This document shows positions 16,292-26,682 of a stretch of 49,171 nt of DNA, piece after piece (within the stretch, counting starts at the first letter, position 1; every line of letters starts with the position of its first letter). This DNA is from Gammaproteobacteria bacterium (GTDB lineage Bacteria > Pseudomonadota > Gammaproteobacteria > Pseudomonadales > Azotimanducaceae). The DNA is taken from contig REEU01000114.1 of the NCBI GenBank assembly GCA_007694905.1, positions 1-49,171 on the forward strand, given 5' to 3'. Position numbers and translations under genes: made by a program. The notes beneath the pieces are model-generated. The model was not told the origin of the DNA. It did no database searches and saw nothing but the letters and a program-made list of their open reading frames with translations.

Positions 16292-17154
16292 GGCGCCAGC
16301 TCCACCCGTTCCGGATGACCGGACCAGGTCCATGCGTAGGTGCGTCGGGAGAGGCCGAGCATCATGCCGCCTAAGGACTTCGGATGGAGGAACAGGGTGT
16401 GGGCACCGAGGGCGTCGCGCTTGCCTTCGGCGGGCACGGCGGTGTGGCCGGCGCCTGTTTCCTGCGCCCGGCGCTCGATCTCGGCCAAGTGCCCGGACTC
16501 TGCGAAGGCCATGTACAGTCCGCCGCCCGTGCGTTCGTAGAATCGATGCATGGTGGTCCCCGTCCGGTTGGGCGTAATCATCTCCAGACGGTCGAGCCGG
16601 TCGTGGTGGAGAAGGGTCAACGCCCCCGCGTAGCCGTACGGCTCCGAGGAAATGGGCACGAACACGGTCTCGTCGAGACCGAGTACCTTGGCGACCCGCG
16701 CGGTTTCGCGATCCGCGTCGGCCACCAGATCGGTGAGTTCGTAGAACGTGTCGATCAGACCCACGGACGGCTGCGGATCCTCCGCACTGATGAACAGGCG
16801 CAGCTTCGGGATCCCACAAGCCTGCTCATCGATCATGAGCCGGTCGCCATCGCGCAGGGGTCGGATACCCTGGTCTTCGAGGTGCCGGGCGAAGGCATCG
16901 ACATCGGGTGTGGTGAAGCCACCGGCAAACAGGTGCGGGCCCCGCGCCGCCAGGGCATCGGCGACGATGCCCTGGCCATCAGGCGCCAGAATCTCAATCC
17001 AGCCGTCGCCCAGGCGCCACAGGTGTGCTGTTGCGCCCAGCGCAGCATGGGCCTCGGTGCCCGCCGGCTCAGCGTCGAGCAAGCGCTCCCAGCACGCCCC
17101 TGCAGCGGCGGCATCGTCTGTGACCAGCACGACGCGATTCATTGCGCTCAGCAT
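16288..17154 (-). CDS. VOC-superfamily (glyoxalase/dioxygenase-fold) protein
   Basis: Two-domain VOC protein of 288 aa. The first half (MNRVVLVTDDAAAAGACWERLL, DGWIEILAPDG) and second half (SVGLIDTFYELTDLVADADRE, RLEMITPNRTGT, RTGGGLYMAFAESG) each show the beta-alpha-beta-beta-beta pattern. Possible metal ligands include His residues in the second domain and Glu in LEMITP, but I cannot assign the set with certainty. The superfamily includes epimerases, lyases and extradiol dioxygenases, so no reaction is claimed. The start at 17154 has GGGGAGAG upstream; a second in-frame ATG lies at 17142. The stop overlaps the crotonase start. Confidence 0.72.
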   Translation of the reverse strand: MLSAMNRVVLVTDDAAAAGACWERLLDAEPAGTEAHAALGATAHLWRLGDGWIEILAPDGQGIVADALAARGPHLFAGGFTTPDVDAFARHLEDQGIRPLRDGDRLMIDEQACGIPKLRLFISAEDPQPSVGLIDTFYELTDLVADADRETARVAKVLGLDETVFVPISSEPYGYAGALTLLHHDRLDRLEMITPNRTGTTMHRFYERTGGGLYMAFAESGHLAEIERRAQETGAGHTAVPAEGKRDALGAHTLFLHPKSLGGMMLGLSRRTYAWTWSGHPERVELAP

Positions 17155-17275
17155 GTTCGATCTCTCCCCTTCAGCTGATCGTGGCCGGGCAGTCTAAAGG
17201 AAATCGCCGCCTGCCAGGGGCGGGCATGGCCGGCGCGGAGGCAACGGCTTTCGCGCAGCAAGGCCTTGCGGTCCG

Positions 17276-17896
17276 TTACGCCGGCGCTGCTGCATCGCGC
17301 CGCAGATCCGCTTCCAGATCGAACAGCTGTTCCTTGCCGAAGTACACCTCGTCGCCGACCACGAATGTCGGCGCGCCAAACACGCCGCGGACCACCGCGT
17401 TGTCGGTGGCCTCGATCAGGGCCTGCTTCACATCCGGTTGCTTGATTCCCTCGAAGAAGACGTTGGGGTCGAATCCGTCAGCTGCTAGCACGGCGGCCAG
17501 CACTTCGTCGTCGCCGAGGTTCTTTGGTTGCACCCACATGTTGTGGAAGCAGGTATCCAGGTAGGGAAAGAACCGGTCGCTGTCCTGGAACAGAATGGCG
17601 CCGCGCATGAGTTTCAGCGTATTCACGGGAAAGTGGGGATTGAACGCAAAGGGGATGGCGTGGCGCGTGACGAAACGTTCCATTTCGCGCCGGAACCAGC
17701 TGAGTTTACTCGGGATGTCTGCGAACTGCTGCATGGGTGGCCGATTGCCGATGAGCTGGAACACGCCGCCGAGGAGCATGGGGCGGTAGTGGAAATGCAG
17801 TCCGGATCGCGCTGCCGCGGCAGGCATCAGCGCATGCGCGATCCATGCGTTGGGACTGCCGAAATCAAAATAGAAGTCGACATTGATCGTGTTCAT
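17276..17896 (-). CDS. 2-hydroxychromene-2-carboxylate isomerase-like / DsbA-fold oxidoreductase
   Basis: Thioredoxin-fold protein of the HCCA isomerase/GST-kappa/DsbA superfamily, 206 aa. The N-terminus FYFDFGSPNAWIA has Ser in the position that binds glutathione in HCCA isomerase (no CXXC, so not a disulfide oxidase). The C-terminal GAPTFVVGDEVYFGKEQL carries the cis-Pro. In naphthalene-type pathways this family isomerises 2-hydroxychromene-2-carboxylate; many homologues elsewhere have unknown substrates. The start at 17896 overlaps the stop of the preceding (frameshifted) gene as ATGA. It lies 121 nt upstream of the VOC-crotonase pair on the same strand. Confidence 0.85.
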   Translation of the reverse strand: MNTINVDFYFDFGSPNAWIAHALMPAAAARSGLHFHYRPMLLGGVFQLIGNRPPMQQFADIPSKLSWFRREMERFVTRHAIPFAFNPHFPVNTLKLMRGAILFQDSDRFFPYLDTCFHNMWVQPKNLGDDEVLAAVLAADGFDPNVFFEGIKQPDVKQALIEATDNAVVRGVFGAPTFVVGDEVYFGKEQLFDLEADLRRDAAAPA

Positions 17897-18257
17897 CTCG
17901 TGCTCTCCGCCAGAGTGAGAATGCAGGCTTGGACGCTGCGCGCCAGGGCCTTGTCAGGATCGCGCAACGTGGCGCCGGTGTAGTCCCAGCCGAAGTCGTT
18001 CCAGGCCGACTCTCCGCTGAGGCCGAACCAGCCGCAAGGTTCGATCTGTCCCGCCGGCCGCTGCGGATCAGCCTGGCCTCGATGCTCAATGCTGCCAGCT
18101 TCGGCGCGCGCAGCAGCTGCGCGTTCAGAATGGCAGGTTCGCCTGCGCCGGCTTCCGGCAGTTCGGCCATGGCGGTGAGCAGGCCGGCGGAATAGGGGCT
18201 CGGGTCCCAGCAGACGTCGCGACGCGTGAGGACGGCGGCGATGGCCAGGTCAGTCAT
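17893..18257 (-). pseudogene. Frameshifted small gene of unknown family, first gene downstream of the divergent promoter
   Basis: The gene starts at ATG 18257 and reads naturally for about 60 codons (MTDLAIAAVLTRRDVCWD, then ILNAQLLRAPKLAAL), then becomes low-quality. In the -1 frame of the same strand a natural end appears (AGQIEPCGWFGLSG, ESAWNDFGWDYTGATL, ending LTLAESTR). Its TGA at 17893-17895 overlaps the ATG of the next gene as ATGA, like the other junctions here. The total length of 365 nt is not divisible by three. One indel around 18040-18130 would join the halves into a ~121-aa protein. It could be a real mutation, a sequencing error in this GC-rich tract, or programmed shifting. 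I do not recognise the family. Confidence 0.6.
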
Positions 18258-18294
18258 GGCGGGACTCGGCTGCTGAGCTAAGTAGCGTCAAGAA

Positions 18295-18323
18295 ACTATA
18301 TGTCTCTGCGTTGCATGATGCAA
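18295..18323 (-). promoter_or_regulatory. Sigma70-type promoter, leftward (HCCA-isomerase/VOC operon)
   Basis: On the minus strand TTGCAT (18323-18318) and TATAGT (18300-18295) are separated by 17 nt. It points toward the frameshifted gene starting at 18257. The -35 box lies in the right arm of the dyad at 18310-18324. Confidence 0.6.
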
Positions 18324-18324
18324 C
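18310..18324. promoter_or_regulatory. Perfect dyad operator candidate for the HxlR regulator
   Basis: GTTGCAT-G-ATGCAAC is a perfect 7-bp inverted repeat around a single central G. It sits between divergent genes, and each arm contains the -35 hexamer of one of the two promoters, so a dimer bound here would block both. The binding protein is inferred to be the adjacent HxlR product. Confidence 0.6.
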
Positions 18325-18340
18325 GCGAAGTCCACATAAT
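18311..18340 (+). promoter_or_regulatory. Sigma70-type promoter, rightward (HxlR gene), probably leaderless
   Basis: TTGCAT (18311-18316) and CATAAT (18335-18340) are 18 nt apart. The expected transcription start falls at about 18347, which is the A of the HxlR ATG, and no RBS precedes that ATG, consistent with a leaderless message. Confidence 0.5.
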
Positions 18341-18346
18341 GAAGCC

Positions 18347-18823
18347 ATGAAACTCAAATCATTCTCTGAGATGAACTGCTCTCTGGCCCAGGCCCTTGAG
18401 GTCGTGGGTGAGCGTTGGACCCTGCTCATTCTGCGCGATGCGTTTTTCGGCATCCGCCGCTTCGAGGAATTTCAGCGTCGCCTGGGCATCGCCCGCAACA
18501 TCCTCAGTGCGCGGCTGGCGCGGCTGGTGGAGGAGGGCATCCTGGAGCGTCACTCAGTCTCACCTGGCGGCAAGTGGGCCGAGTATCGCCTCACCGAGAA
18601 GGGCAAATCCCTGCAGCCGGCGCTGCTGGCGCTGGTGCAGTGGGGCGATCGCTGGTACCCCAACGAGGAAGGTTTGCGCGTGGATTTCTATGATCGCAGA
18701 AGCGGTGAGTCCATTGCCCCCATCCGCCCTCACAACCAGCAGGGCGAGCCGTTGGAACCCAGGGACATTCGTGCCCGGCCGGGCCCCGGCGGACCGAAGA
18801 AGCTCGTCGCCGAAGCGGAATGA
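18347..18823 (+). CDS. HxlR-family winged-helix transcriptional regulator
   Basis: DNA-binding regulator of the HxlR/MarR-like family, 158 aa. Typical features: NCSLAQALEVVGERWTLLIL (residues ~9-28), FGIRRFEEFQRRLGIARNIL (recognition helix region), LARLVEEGILER and the wing GKWAEYRLTEKG. Most family members have a redox-active or structural Cys before the first helix, here Cys in MNCSLAQ. ATG 18347 begins the conserved core. An upstream in-frame codon at 18311 lies inside the promoter and is rejected. The last bases overlap the start of the PPC-domain gene (ATGA at 18820-18823). It is divergent from the HCCA-isomerase/VOC/crotonase set, which it probably represses or activates through the shared dyad. 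Confidence 0.9.
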   Translation: MKLKSFSEMNCSLAQALEVVGERWTLLILRDAFFGIRRFEEFQRRLGIARNILSARLARLVEEGILERHSVSPGGKWAEYRLTEKGKSLQPALLALVQWGDRWYPNEEGLRVDFYDRRSGESIAPIRPHNQQGEPLEPRDIRARPGPGGPKKLVAEAE

Positions 18824-19239
18824 TCCGATCTGCGGGTCAGTTCGAGGCGTTGCGGTTGCAGCCGGGCGCGGACCTGCGTCAGGCCTTGGAACGCCGAGTT
18901 GTTCGTCCGGGCGCTGGAGCCATGGCCGTCGTTACCTGCTGCGGCAGTCTGAGCGGCGCACGTCTGCGCCCTGCCGATGCGACCGCCGCCCTCGCCATCG
19001 ACGGCCCCCTCGAGATCCTGTCCCTCACCGGTACGCTGAGTTCGAGCGGCGTGCATCTGCACCTTGCCGTCGGCGATAGCCACGGCGGCCTCGCAGGTGG
19101 CCATCTGCTGCCGGGTTGCCTGATCCGCACCACCGCCGAGATCGTTCTGCTTGCGCTGCCGGGACTGCGCTTCCGTCGCGAGCGCGACCCGGTCACCGGT
19201 TGGCGTGAACTCGTCATCGCACCGCGTCGGCCCAGGTGA
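18820..19239 (+). CDS. PPC (DUF296) domain protein
   Basis: Protein of 139 aa with the plant-and-prokaryote conserved (PPC/DUF296) fold. The diagnostic stretch is HLHLAVGDSHGGLAGGHLLPG followed by IRTTAEIVL, and the fold is a compact trimer in solved members. N-terminal residues (RLQPGADLRQALE) match the usual start of the domain. In bacteria these stand-alone proteins have no settled role, despite an old annotation as PD1-like DNA-binding proteins. The ATG overlaps the HxlR stop, so it is cotranscribed and coupled with the regulator and may modulate the same pathway. Confidence 0.82.
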   Translation: MIRSAGQFEALRLQPGADLRQALERRVVRPGAGAMAVVTCCGSLSGARLRPADATAALAIDGPLEILSLTGTLSSSGVHLHLAVGDSHGGLAGGHLLPGCLIRTTAEIVLLALPGLRFRRERDPVTGWRELVIAPRRPR

Positions 19240-19378
19240 CCGGCGTCGACTGCCTGGGAAAAGCGAACGAACGGCGAGCGCAGCGGTCGTTCCAGCACAT
19301 CCGGCAGATCTATCCTGCGTCTCGGCCAGAGATCGGAAACACCCACTTTGGACCACCGCCCTGGACAGCGTGAGGTCG

Positions 19379-19615
19379 TTACAGACTGTAAGCCGCAATC
19401 GTTGACATCATGTGGTGGATACGGTCGCGCATGAGTCCGGCAACGTGAGCCAACTCCGGCCACTCAGCCTCCTGGCAGCCGGAGAGCGTCGATAGGTAGT
19501 CCGACCAGCCTTCGCCGGGGCGCGTCTTCACCCCGGGTGCGATGGTGCAGCCCAGAACGAACAGCATGACTACGGGAGCCGTGTAACAGCTCTGTTGCAA
19601 ATGCTTCATCGTCAT
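19379..19615 (-). CDS. Small putative lipoprotein, unknown function
   Basis: A 78-aa frame starting at ATG 19615 with AAGG just upstream. It opens MTMKHLQQSCYTAPVVMLFVLGC, a short signal ending in a plausible lipobox (FVLGC), then a hydrophilic mature part with VKTRPGEGWSDYLSTL. No family is recognised. It is divergent from the alpha/beta hydrolase gene. It is the best-supported gene in an otherwise empty 400-nt stretch, but conservation would be needed to be sure, and 19240-19378 shows nothing. Confidence 0.45.
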   Translation of the reverse strand: MTMKHLQQSCYTAPVVMLFVLGCTIAPGVKTRPGEGWSDYLSTLSGCQEAEWPELAHVAGLMRDRIHHMMSTIAAYSL

Positions 19616-19715
19616 TGCCCTTGGTGCGCGACCTTGTCTGGATGCGATGCCTTCCAGGTCGACTGCCGCGATGAGTGAATGCTTGGTGGTACTTGAAGGG
19701 ATTCCGGCCTTGTAT

Positions 19716-20606
19716 ATGAAGAGTGCGATCGCCGGAGTAGTGTTGATCTCCGCAGCCTGGGCGTTGGAGGGGAACATGGCGGACACCAACGACGGCCCAG
19801 GGTCGCTGGCGCGAGCGCCGGTCGGTGTCACCGACGTGCTTGAGACCGGCGGGGCGCGGATCGTGACCCACTCGCTCGGCGAGGGCCCTGAACTCGTCCT
19901 GTTCGCAAGCCTCGGGCGCGAGGCGAGCGACTTCAATGAGCTCGCGGAAGGTCTCGCAGCGGCAGGCTACCGCGCCACGCTGTTCGAGGGGCCGGAATGG
20001 CATGGCGCCTGTGCATCCGTCGAGTCGCCGACGCTGTTCGATCTGGCCGACGACGTGGGGCGGTATCTCGCGACCCGCAAAGCGCCTGTTGTCCTCGTCG
20101 GTCATGCCTTCGGCAATCGTCTGGCACGCGCCACTGCGACCCGCCACTCGGAGGCGGTTCGCGGCGTCGTACTCATCGCCGCGGGTGGGCTGAAACCCAT
20201 CCCAACCCGGGCCGCTGCCGCATTGCGCGATGTGTTCGATCCGAGTCTGGCACCGGAGGAGCACACGGCCGCTGTCCGCTACGGCTTCTTCGCCGAGGGC
20301 AATCCGCTGCCGGAGTACTGGCTGCGGGGCTGGCACCAGGCGCCAGCGCGGATCCAGAGCGCGGCGACACGCGCGGTGGACAGCACGCAATGGTGGCATG
20401 CCGGCGATCGGCCGCTTCTCGTCCTCGCTGCCATGCAGGATACAATCGCGCCACCGGCAGACACTGTCGATCTGCTGGAAGCGGAACTGGACGATCAGGT
20501 GACCGCGGCGCGGATCGAGGGCGCCGGCCATGCTCTGCTGCCCGAGGCGCCTGAAGAGATCCTGGCGGCGATCCTTGGGTGGCTCAATACGTTCGAGACG
20601 CACTAA
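19716..20606 (+). CDS. Exported alpha/beta hydrolase-fold protein lacking the nucleophilic Ser
   Basis: Alpha/beta-hydrolase-fold protein, 296 aa from ATG 19716, beginning with a signal-like segment (MKSAIAGVVLISAAWALEG). The fold is clear: LVLFASLGREASDF near the oxyanion region, VVLVGHAFGNRLAR at the nucleophile elbow, AAMQDTIAPP with the acid Asp, and GAGHALLPEAP with the base His. The elbow reads G-H-A131-F-G, so the usual Ser/Asp/Cys nucleophile is Ala while the acid and base remain. It may be non-hydrolytic, a cofactor-independent lyase/dioxygenase-like member, or use another residue. An earlier in-frame ATG at 19671 is possible; neither start has a strong RBS. Confidence 0.75.
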   Translation: MKSAIAGVVLISAAWALEGNMADTNDGPGSLARAPVGVTDVLETGGARIVTHSLGEGPELVLFASLGREASDFNELAEGLAAAGYRATLFEGPEWHGACASVESPTLFDLADDVGRYLATRKAPVVLVGHAFGNRLARATATRHSEAVRGVVLIAAGGLKPIPTRAAAALRDVFDPSLAPEEHTAAVRYGFFAEGNPLPEYWLRGWHQAPARIQSAATRAVDSTQWWHAGDRPLLVLAAMQDTIAPPADTVDLLEAELDDQVTAARIEGAGHALLPEAPEEILAAILGWLNTFETH

Positions 20607-21019
20607 CCCGGCAGCAACGCCGTTGCCCGAAGCAAGATCGTATTCACACGGCGGCAGCCCAGATACATGCAGCGCTGGAAGCGGCGCGTACAGAGAGGCA
20701 GGGCTAATCTTGGGAAGACGCTGCGTGCAATGGCCTCGCGGGGTGAAGGGCTGCATCTTGACTGCCAGGGGACGCCCGGTCACAGCATATTTCGGCGAGG
20801 CAAACGTCCTTGATTGACCCCTCCCGTGATCGTCGATAACGTTGCGGCGGCTCCAACATTGAAATCGCAAACAGCCTATACCTCCGTTCATTTTGGGCGT
20901 CAGCGAACAACGCGTCAGTGCGGTAACGCACCTAACCCGTAAGCGTCCTCCACGGGAAGCCCCATGCTCGCCGAATGAGTCATCCGAGAGCTTTCAGGAA
21001 TCTCTGTTCGGAGAATGCG
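20607..21019. other. Intergenic stretch without recognisable genes
   Basis: Reading both strands I find only short, unconvincing frames and no clear promoter pair. GGAG at 21010-21013 belongs to the downstream matrixin. Nothing else can be supported. Confidence 0.5.
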
Positions 21020-21811
21020 ATGTCAGCAATCACGAAGGCGCGATGTTCCATGCGGGCGCTGGCGATAGCCGCCCTCCTGCCGCTTGCGTTGCCACTGGCT
21101 GCCAATGCAGGAGAAGGCGGGTATCGCCTGCTCAAACTGGACGGCTACAAGGTCAAGTGGGGCGAGCACACGTTGGGAGTCGGCGCGAGTATCAGCTACG
21201 CCTTTGCTGACGAGGCCATGCGGTTTGAGGGTGCGCGCAACTGCAGTGAGCTGGCGCCCATGCAAGTGCTCTCGAGCGAAAGCCTTCCCTTGGAGGTACT
21301 GGAGCGCGAGACCGCAGCGGCGTTCAGGGTGTGGGAGCGTGCTGCCAATTTGTCATTCTACCGGCTTGCGGATGCCCGGAAAGCGGACATCGTGATCGGT
21401 GCACAAGGCAAACCCATCGGCCGCGCATTCGCCAATGTCGTCTATGCGCCCGGTCCACAAGATGGTGTGCGCCTCATCGACCAGGCGCTCGTGTGCTTCA
21501 ACCCCGACCATAGGTGGAAGGTCGGGTTCGACGGTGACACTGATGTTTACGACATCCGCTATACCCTGATTCATGAAATCGGTCATGCCGTCGGCCTGGA
21601 CCATCCCGGACCCGAAGGGCAGATCATGGGGTTTCGGTACACCGAAGCGTTCGCCGAGCTGCAGCCTGGTGACCTGCGCGGCATCCGGCAGCTCTACGGT
21701 CCTTCTGCCAATGCCGGCGAGCTGGCAACCACTGACTCCGACACTCAACGTGCTGAAACCCCAGCGTCTGATGATGCTGAGGATACGCCCGCTACGCTGT
21801 CCATTAACTGA
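21020..21811 (+). CDS. Secreted matrixin-type zinc metalloprotease
   Basis: Extracytoplasmic metzincin of the matrixin (M10A-like) type, 263 aa. A signal peptide (MRALAIAALLPLALPLAANA) is followed by a Cys-containing region, a beta-rich part (SISYAFADEAM, AAFRVWERAANLSFYR, typical of the matrixin N-lobe) and the zinc site HEIGHAVGLDH with a Met-turn IMGFRY about 17 residues later. The end has an acidic, low-complexity tail. ATG 21020 has GGAG 6 nt upstream; ATG 21050 is the alternative at the signal peptide itself. There is no clear cysteine-switch pro-domain, so it may be active on export. It stands alone, ending ahead of the hairpin at 21858. Confidence 0.88.
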   Translation: MSAITKARCSMRALAIAALLPLALPLAANAGEGGYRLLKLDGYKVKWGEHTLGVGASISYAFADEAMRFEGARNCSELAPMQVLSSESLPLEVLERETAAAFRVWERAANLSFYRLADARKADIVIGAQGKPIGRAFANVVYAPGPQDGVRLIDQALVCFNPDHRWKVGFDGDTDVYDIRYTLIHEIGHAVGLDHPGPEGQIMGFRYTEAFAELQPGDLRGIRQLYGPSANAGELATTDSDTQRAETPASDDAEDTPATLSIN

Positions 21812-21857
21812 TAAGGGTTGCAAGGTCAGAGAGTTGTAGTTGGCACCACTCTGGTTC

Positions 21858-21911
21858 TAGCCCGCGTATCTCCACGACCTCGCTTCGCGCGTCGGTGAGA
21901 TATGCGGGCTA
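21858..21911. terminator. Long imperfect hairpin between convergent genes (REP-like or terminator)
   Basis: TAGCCCGCgTATCTC (21858-21872) is nearly fully complementary to GAGATAtGCGGGCTA (21897-21911), with one mismatch and a 24-nt loop. It lies between the matrixin stop and the convergent SnoaL gene, whose TAG stop is the last three bases of the arm. It could end transcription in both directions. Confidence 0.5.
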
Positions 21912-22322
21912 GGAATCAGGGGCGACTGAGCCCAGTACACTCTGAGCCAGCGCAGTGTCGAAGAACTCGGTTACTTCGACGATCTTGCCATCCTCGATCC
22001 GGAAGATATGACAGTACGTGTTGTTGTACGGTTGGCCGTCTGTCGTTTCTGACAGACCTCGATCCTGGACGACGACGTACTCGCCTTCTCCGACCATCAG
22101 GTCGATGGTGGTCTTTATTCCCGTCTTCAGACGAGAGAAGACCGGGCCGAGCAAGCTCTCGGCTAAGTCCGCCTTGCCGGCGAACGTTCCGGAGAAGTCG
22201 GTTGAGCCGATGTTCGTCCACGAGACCCGATCTGACAGAAGCGCCATGGCCTTTTCGACGTCACCCTTATCCCCTGCTTCATAAAAGGCCCGGACGATGT
22301 CCTTGTTCCTCTGGATGCTCAC
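21909..22322 (-). CDS. SnoaL-like / NTF2-fold protein
   Basis: Small alpha+beta barrel protein of the SnoaL/ketosteroid-isomerase type, 137 aa. Typical elements: NKDIVRAFYEAGDKGDVEKAMALLSD (N-terminal helices), VSWTNIGSTDFSGTFAGKADLAE, IDLMVGEGEYVVVQDRG and YCHIFRIEDGKIVEVTEFFDTA. The fold is used by isomerases, dehydratases and non-enzymatic binders, so no substrate is claimed. GTG 22322 is chosen: GGGGAGG stands 7 nt upstream and the folded domain begins right after it. The upstream extension is basic and unlike the family. The stop codon is part of the hairpin at 21858-21911. Confidence 0.82.
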   Translation of the reverse strand: MSIQRNKDIVRAFYEAGDKGDVEKAMALLSDRVSWTNIGSTDFSGTFAGKADLAESLLGPVFSRLKTGIKTTIDLMVGEGEYVVVQDRGLSETTDGQPYNNTYCHIFRIEDGKIVEVTEFFDTALAQSVLGSVAPDS

Positions 22323-22544
22323 GGAATGTCCTCCCCTGGTTGGCGCCGAACTCTGAAATGAGCGGAAGCCCGGCCCTCTCAGCTGCTGGCGCGTCCGTTT
22401 AACCCGGGCCATGAAGCGCCCGCCCGACATGCCGGATGCGGCGTCCTGGACGATAGCATCGCTGCCAGCGACGAGTTATAGATCCTGCACCCTCGGAGCG
22501 GCGGCTGATACCCTTGCCTCCTTTTGGATGAGCGAGGCGGTTGG

Positions 22545-23690
22545 ATGACGGCGCTGCACGTTGCGGTGGTGGGCAAGGGTTTGATCGGCAGCGCGGCCGC
22601 CCGCCATCTGGCCGAGGCGGGCTGCGAGGTGACGCTGATTGGCCCGGACGAACCGGCGGACTATCGCAGTCACGGGGGTGTGTTCGCCGCCCATTACGAC
22701 CCTGCGCGCATCACCCGCATCATGGACCGGGACCCGCTCTGGGCTGGCTGGGCCGCCGCATCCATCAGCCGTTACCCAGCCCTCGAGGCGGCCACAGGGA
22801 TGAAGTTCCACCATCCGGTGGGTTTTCTCGCCGCGGCAGGCGAAGGCAGTGACCTGCTGCCGGCCATGGAGGCCAGCGCGCGGGCGTTCGGCATGCAGCC
22901 GCTCACGGATGCGCGGCATCCGTTCCGCTTGCCGCCGGGAACGGCGACCCGCTTCGAGAGCGCACCGGGCGGATACATCGATGCCCGCCGCTGCGTGCAG
23001 GCCCAGACCATCGCGGCGGTCGCGGCCGGCGCCAAGGTGGTCCGGCTGCCGGTCTGGGCGCTGCGCAGCGAGAACGGCGTGGTGCGGGCCATCCTCGATG
23101 ACGGTTCGGAGGTCCGGGCGGATCAGGTACTGGTTTGCGCTGGTGCCTTCAGCGCAGTGGTGGGCCTCGCGCCAGGCATGCCGCTGCAGGCCGACGGGCG
23201 TGTCGTGCTCCTCGCTCGGGTGGAGGACGACCTGGCGGAGCGCTTCGCTGCGATGCCGAGCCTCATTCGCGTGGATGCAGCGGCGGACCTGGCGGACGTC
23301 TATCTGCTGCCGCCGGTGCGTTATCCGGATGGTAAACGCTACATCAAGATTGGCACAGGCGCGATCAGGCATCCGCTCGATGACCTGGAGTCTTTGCAGT
23401 GCTGGTACCGGGATGGTGCGGTGGGCGATGACGCCGCGCGGTTGGCCCAAGCGATGTTCGATCTGCTGCCGGAACTCGAGGGGGCGGAGCTGCGCACGGA
23501 CCTGTGTGCGGTGACTACGACGCCGAGCGGGTATCCCATCATCGACTGGTCAAAGCCGGGCCGGATTGCCGTCGCCTGCGGCGGCAATGGCAAGGCGGCG
23601 AAGAGTAGCGACGAGATCGGTCGCATCGCGGCCCTGCTGGTCACGGACCAGCTCGACGATCCGGGCCTCGCCGCAGAGCTGCGAGCCTGA
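22545..23690 (+). CDS. FAD-dependent oxidoreductase, DAO (D-amino acid oxidase-like) family
   Basis: Flavin enzyme of the DAO superfamily, 381 aa. The N-terminal Rossmann motif VAVVGKGLIGSAAARHLAEAG (GxGxxG) binds FAD, followed by CEVTLIGP. The middle has GGYIDARRCVQAQTIAAV and DQVLVCAGAFS, and the C-terminus has TTTPSGYPIID and IAVACGGNGKAAKSS, the family's second flavin contact. Substrates in the family include amino acids, N-methylated amines and glycerol-3-phosphate; the specificity here is unknown. ATG 22545 follows GAGG at 7 nt. It is divergent from the SnoaL gene, with 222 nt between their starts. Confidence 0.88.
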   Translation: MTALHVAVVGKGLIGSAAARHLAEAGCEVTLIGPDEPADYRSHGGVFAAHYDPARITRIMDRDPLWAGWAAASISRYPALEAATGMKFHHPVGFLAAAGEGSDLLPAMEASARAFGMQPLTDARHPFRLPPGTATRFESAPGGYIDARRCVQAQTIAAVAAGAKVVRLPVWALRSENGVVRAILDDGSEVRADQVLVCAGAFSAVVGLAPGMPLQADGRVVLLARVEDDLAERFAAMPSLIRVDAAADLADVYLLPPVRYPDGKRYIKIGTGAIRHPLDDLESLQCWYRDGAVGDDAARLAQAMFDLLPELEGAELRTDLCAVTTTPSGYPIIDWSKPGRIAVACGGNGKAAKSSDEIGRIAALLVTDQLDDPGLAAELRA

Positions 23691-26222
<2,532 letters not shown>

Positions 26223-26238
26223 TGTCGACTCCCGCACT

Positions 26239-26266
26239 GCGCGCCGCCTGCACTCGGGCGGCGCGC
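26239..26266 (+). terminator. Hairpin terminator after katG
   Basis: A perfect 10-bp GC-rich stem: GCGCGCCGCC (26239-26248) pairs with GGCGGCGCGC (26257-26266) around an 8-nt loop, 16 nt after the katG stop. No T-run follows. Confidence 0.6.
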
Positions 26267-26469
26267 AACTTCATGGCGGCTGGTGAACCGTCGGCTGAGA
26301 GCGGGAAGCCCGAGGCCCTTGCCACGACTACCCCGTCGCCACATTTGGCGTCCCGATCCGGACGCAGCGACGAACCCGACGGCGTGGATGCGTTCGTCCG
26401 ACCGCCGCTTGACGCTGCCGTCGGAAGGGGTGATGGTCGATCGGACACCCTGCCACAAGGAGAGAGATC

Positions 26470-26682
26470 ATGGCGGAGAGTGTCTACAAGGTCATCGACC
26501 TGGTCGGTACGAGCACCGAGTCGTGGGAGAAGGCGGCCAAGGCCGCGGTCGAACGCGCCGGTGCCACCGTCCGCAACCTGCGCGTCGCCGAAGTCAAAGA
26601 ACTCGACATGACCATCGACGAGAACAAGGTCTCGGCCTATCGGGCCAAGGTCAGTGTCTCGTTCAAGTACGAGGGCGAGTGA
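26470..26682 (+). CDS. Dodecin, flavin-binding protein
   Basis: Dodecin family protein, 70 aa, the usual size of this smallest flavoprotein. The sequence begins MAESVYKVIDLVGTSTESWE, with the family's KVIDLVGTS start and a downstream RVAEVKELDM strand and KVSVSFKYEGE end. Dodecins form hollow 12-mers that store or quench riboflavin, FMN or related flavins. AGGAGAG upstream of ATG 26470 is a good RBS. Placement downstream of the heme peroxidase fits protection from flavin photochemistry, but the two are separated by a hairpin and probably transcribed apart. Confidence 0.93.
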   Translation: MAESVYKVIDLVGTSTESWEKAAKAAVERAGATVRNLRVAEVKELDMTIDENKVSAYRAKVSVSFKYEGE

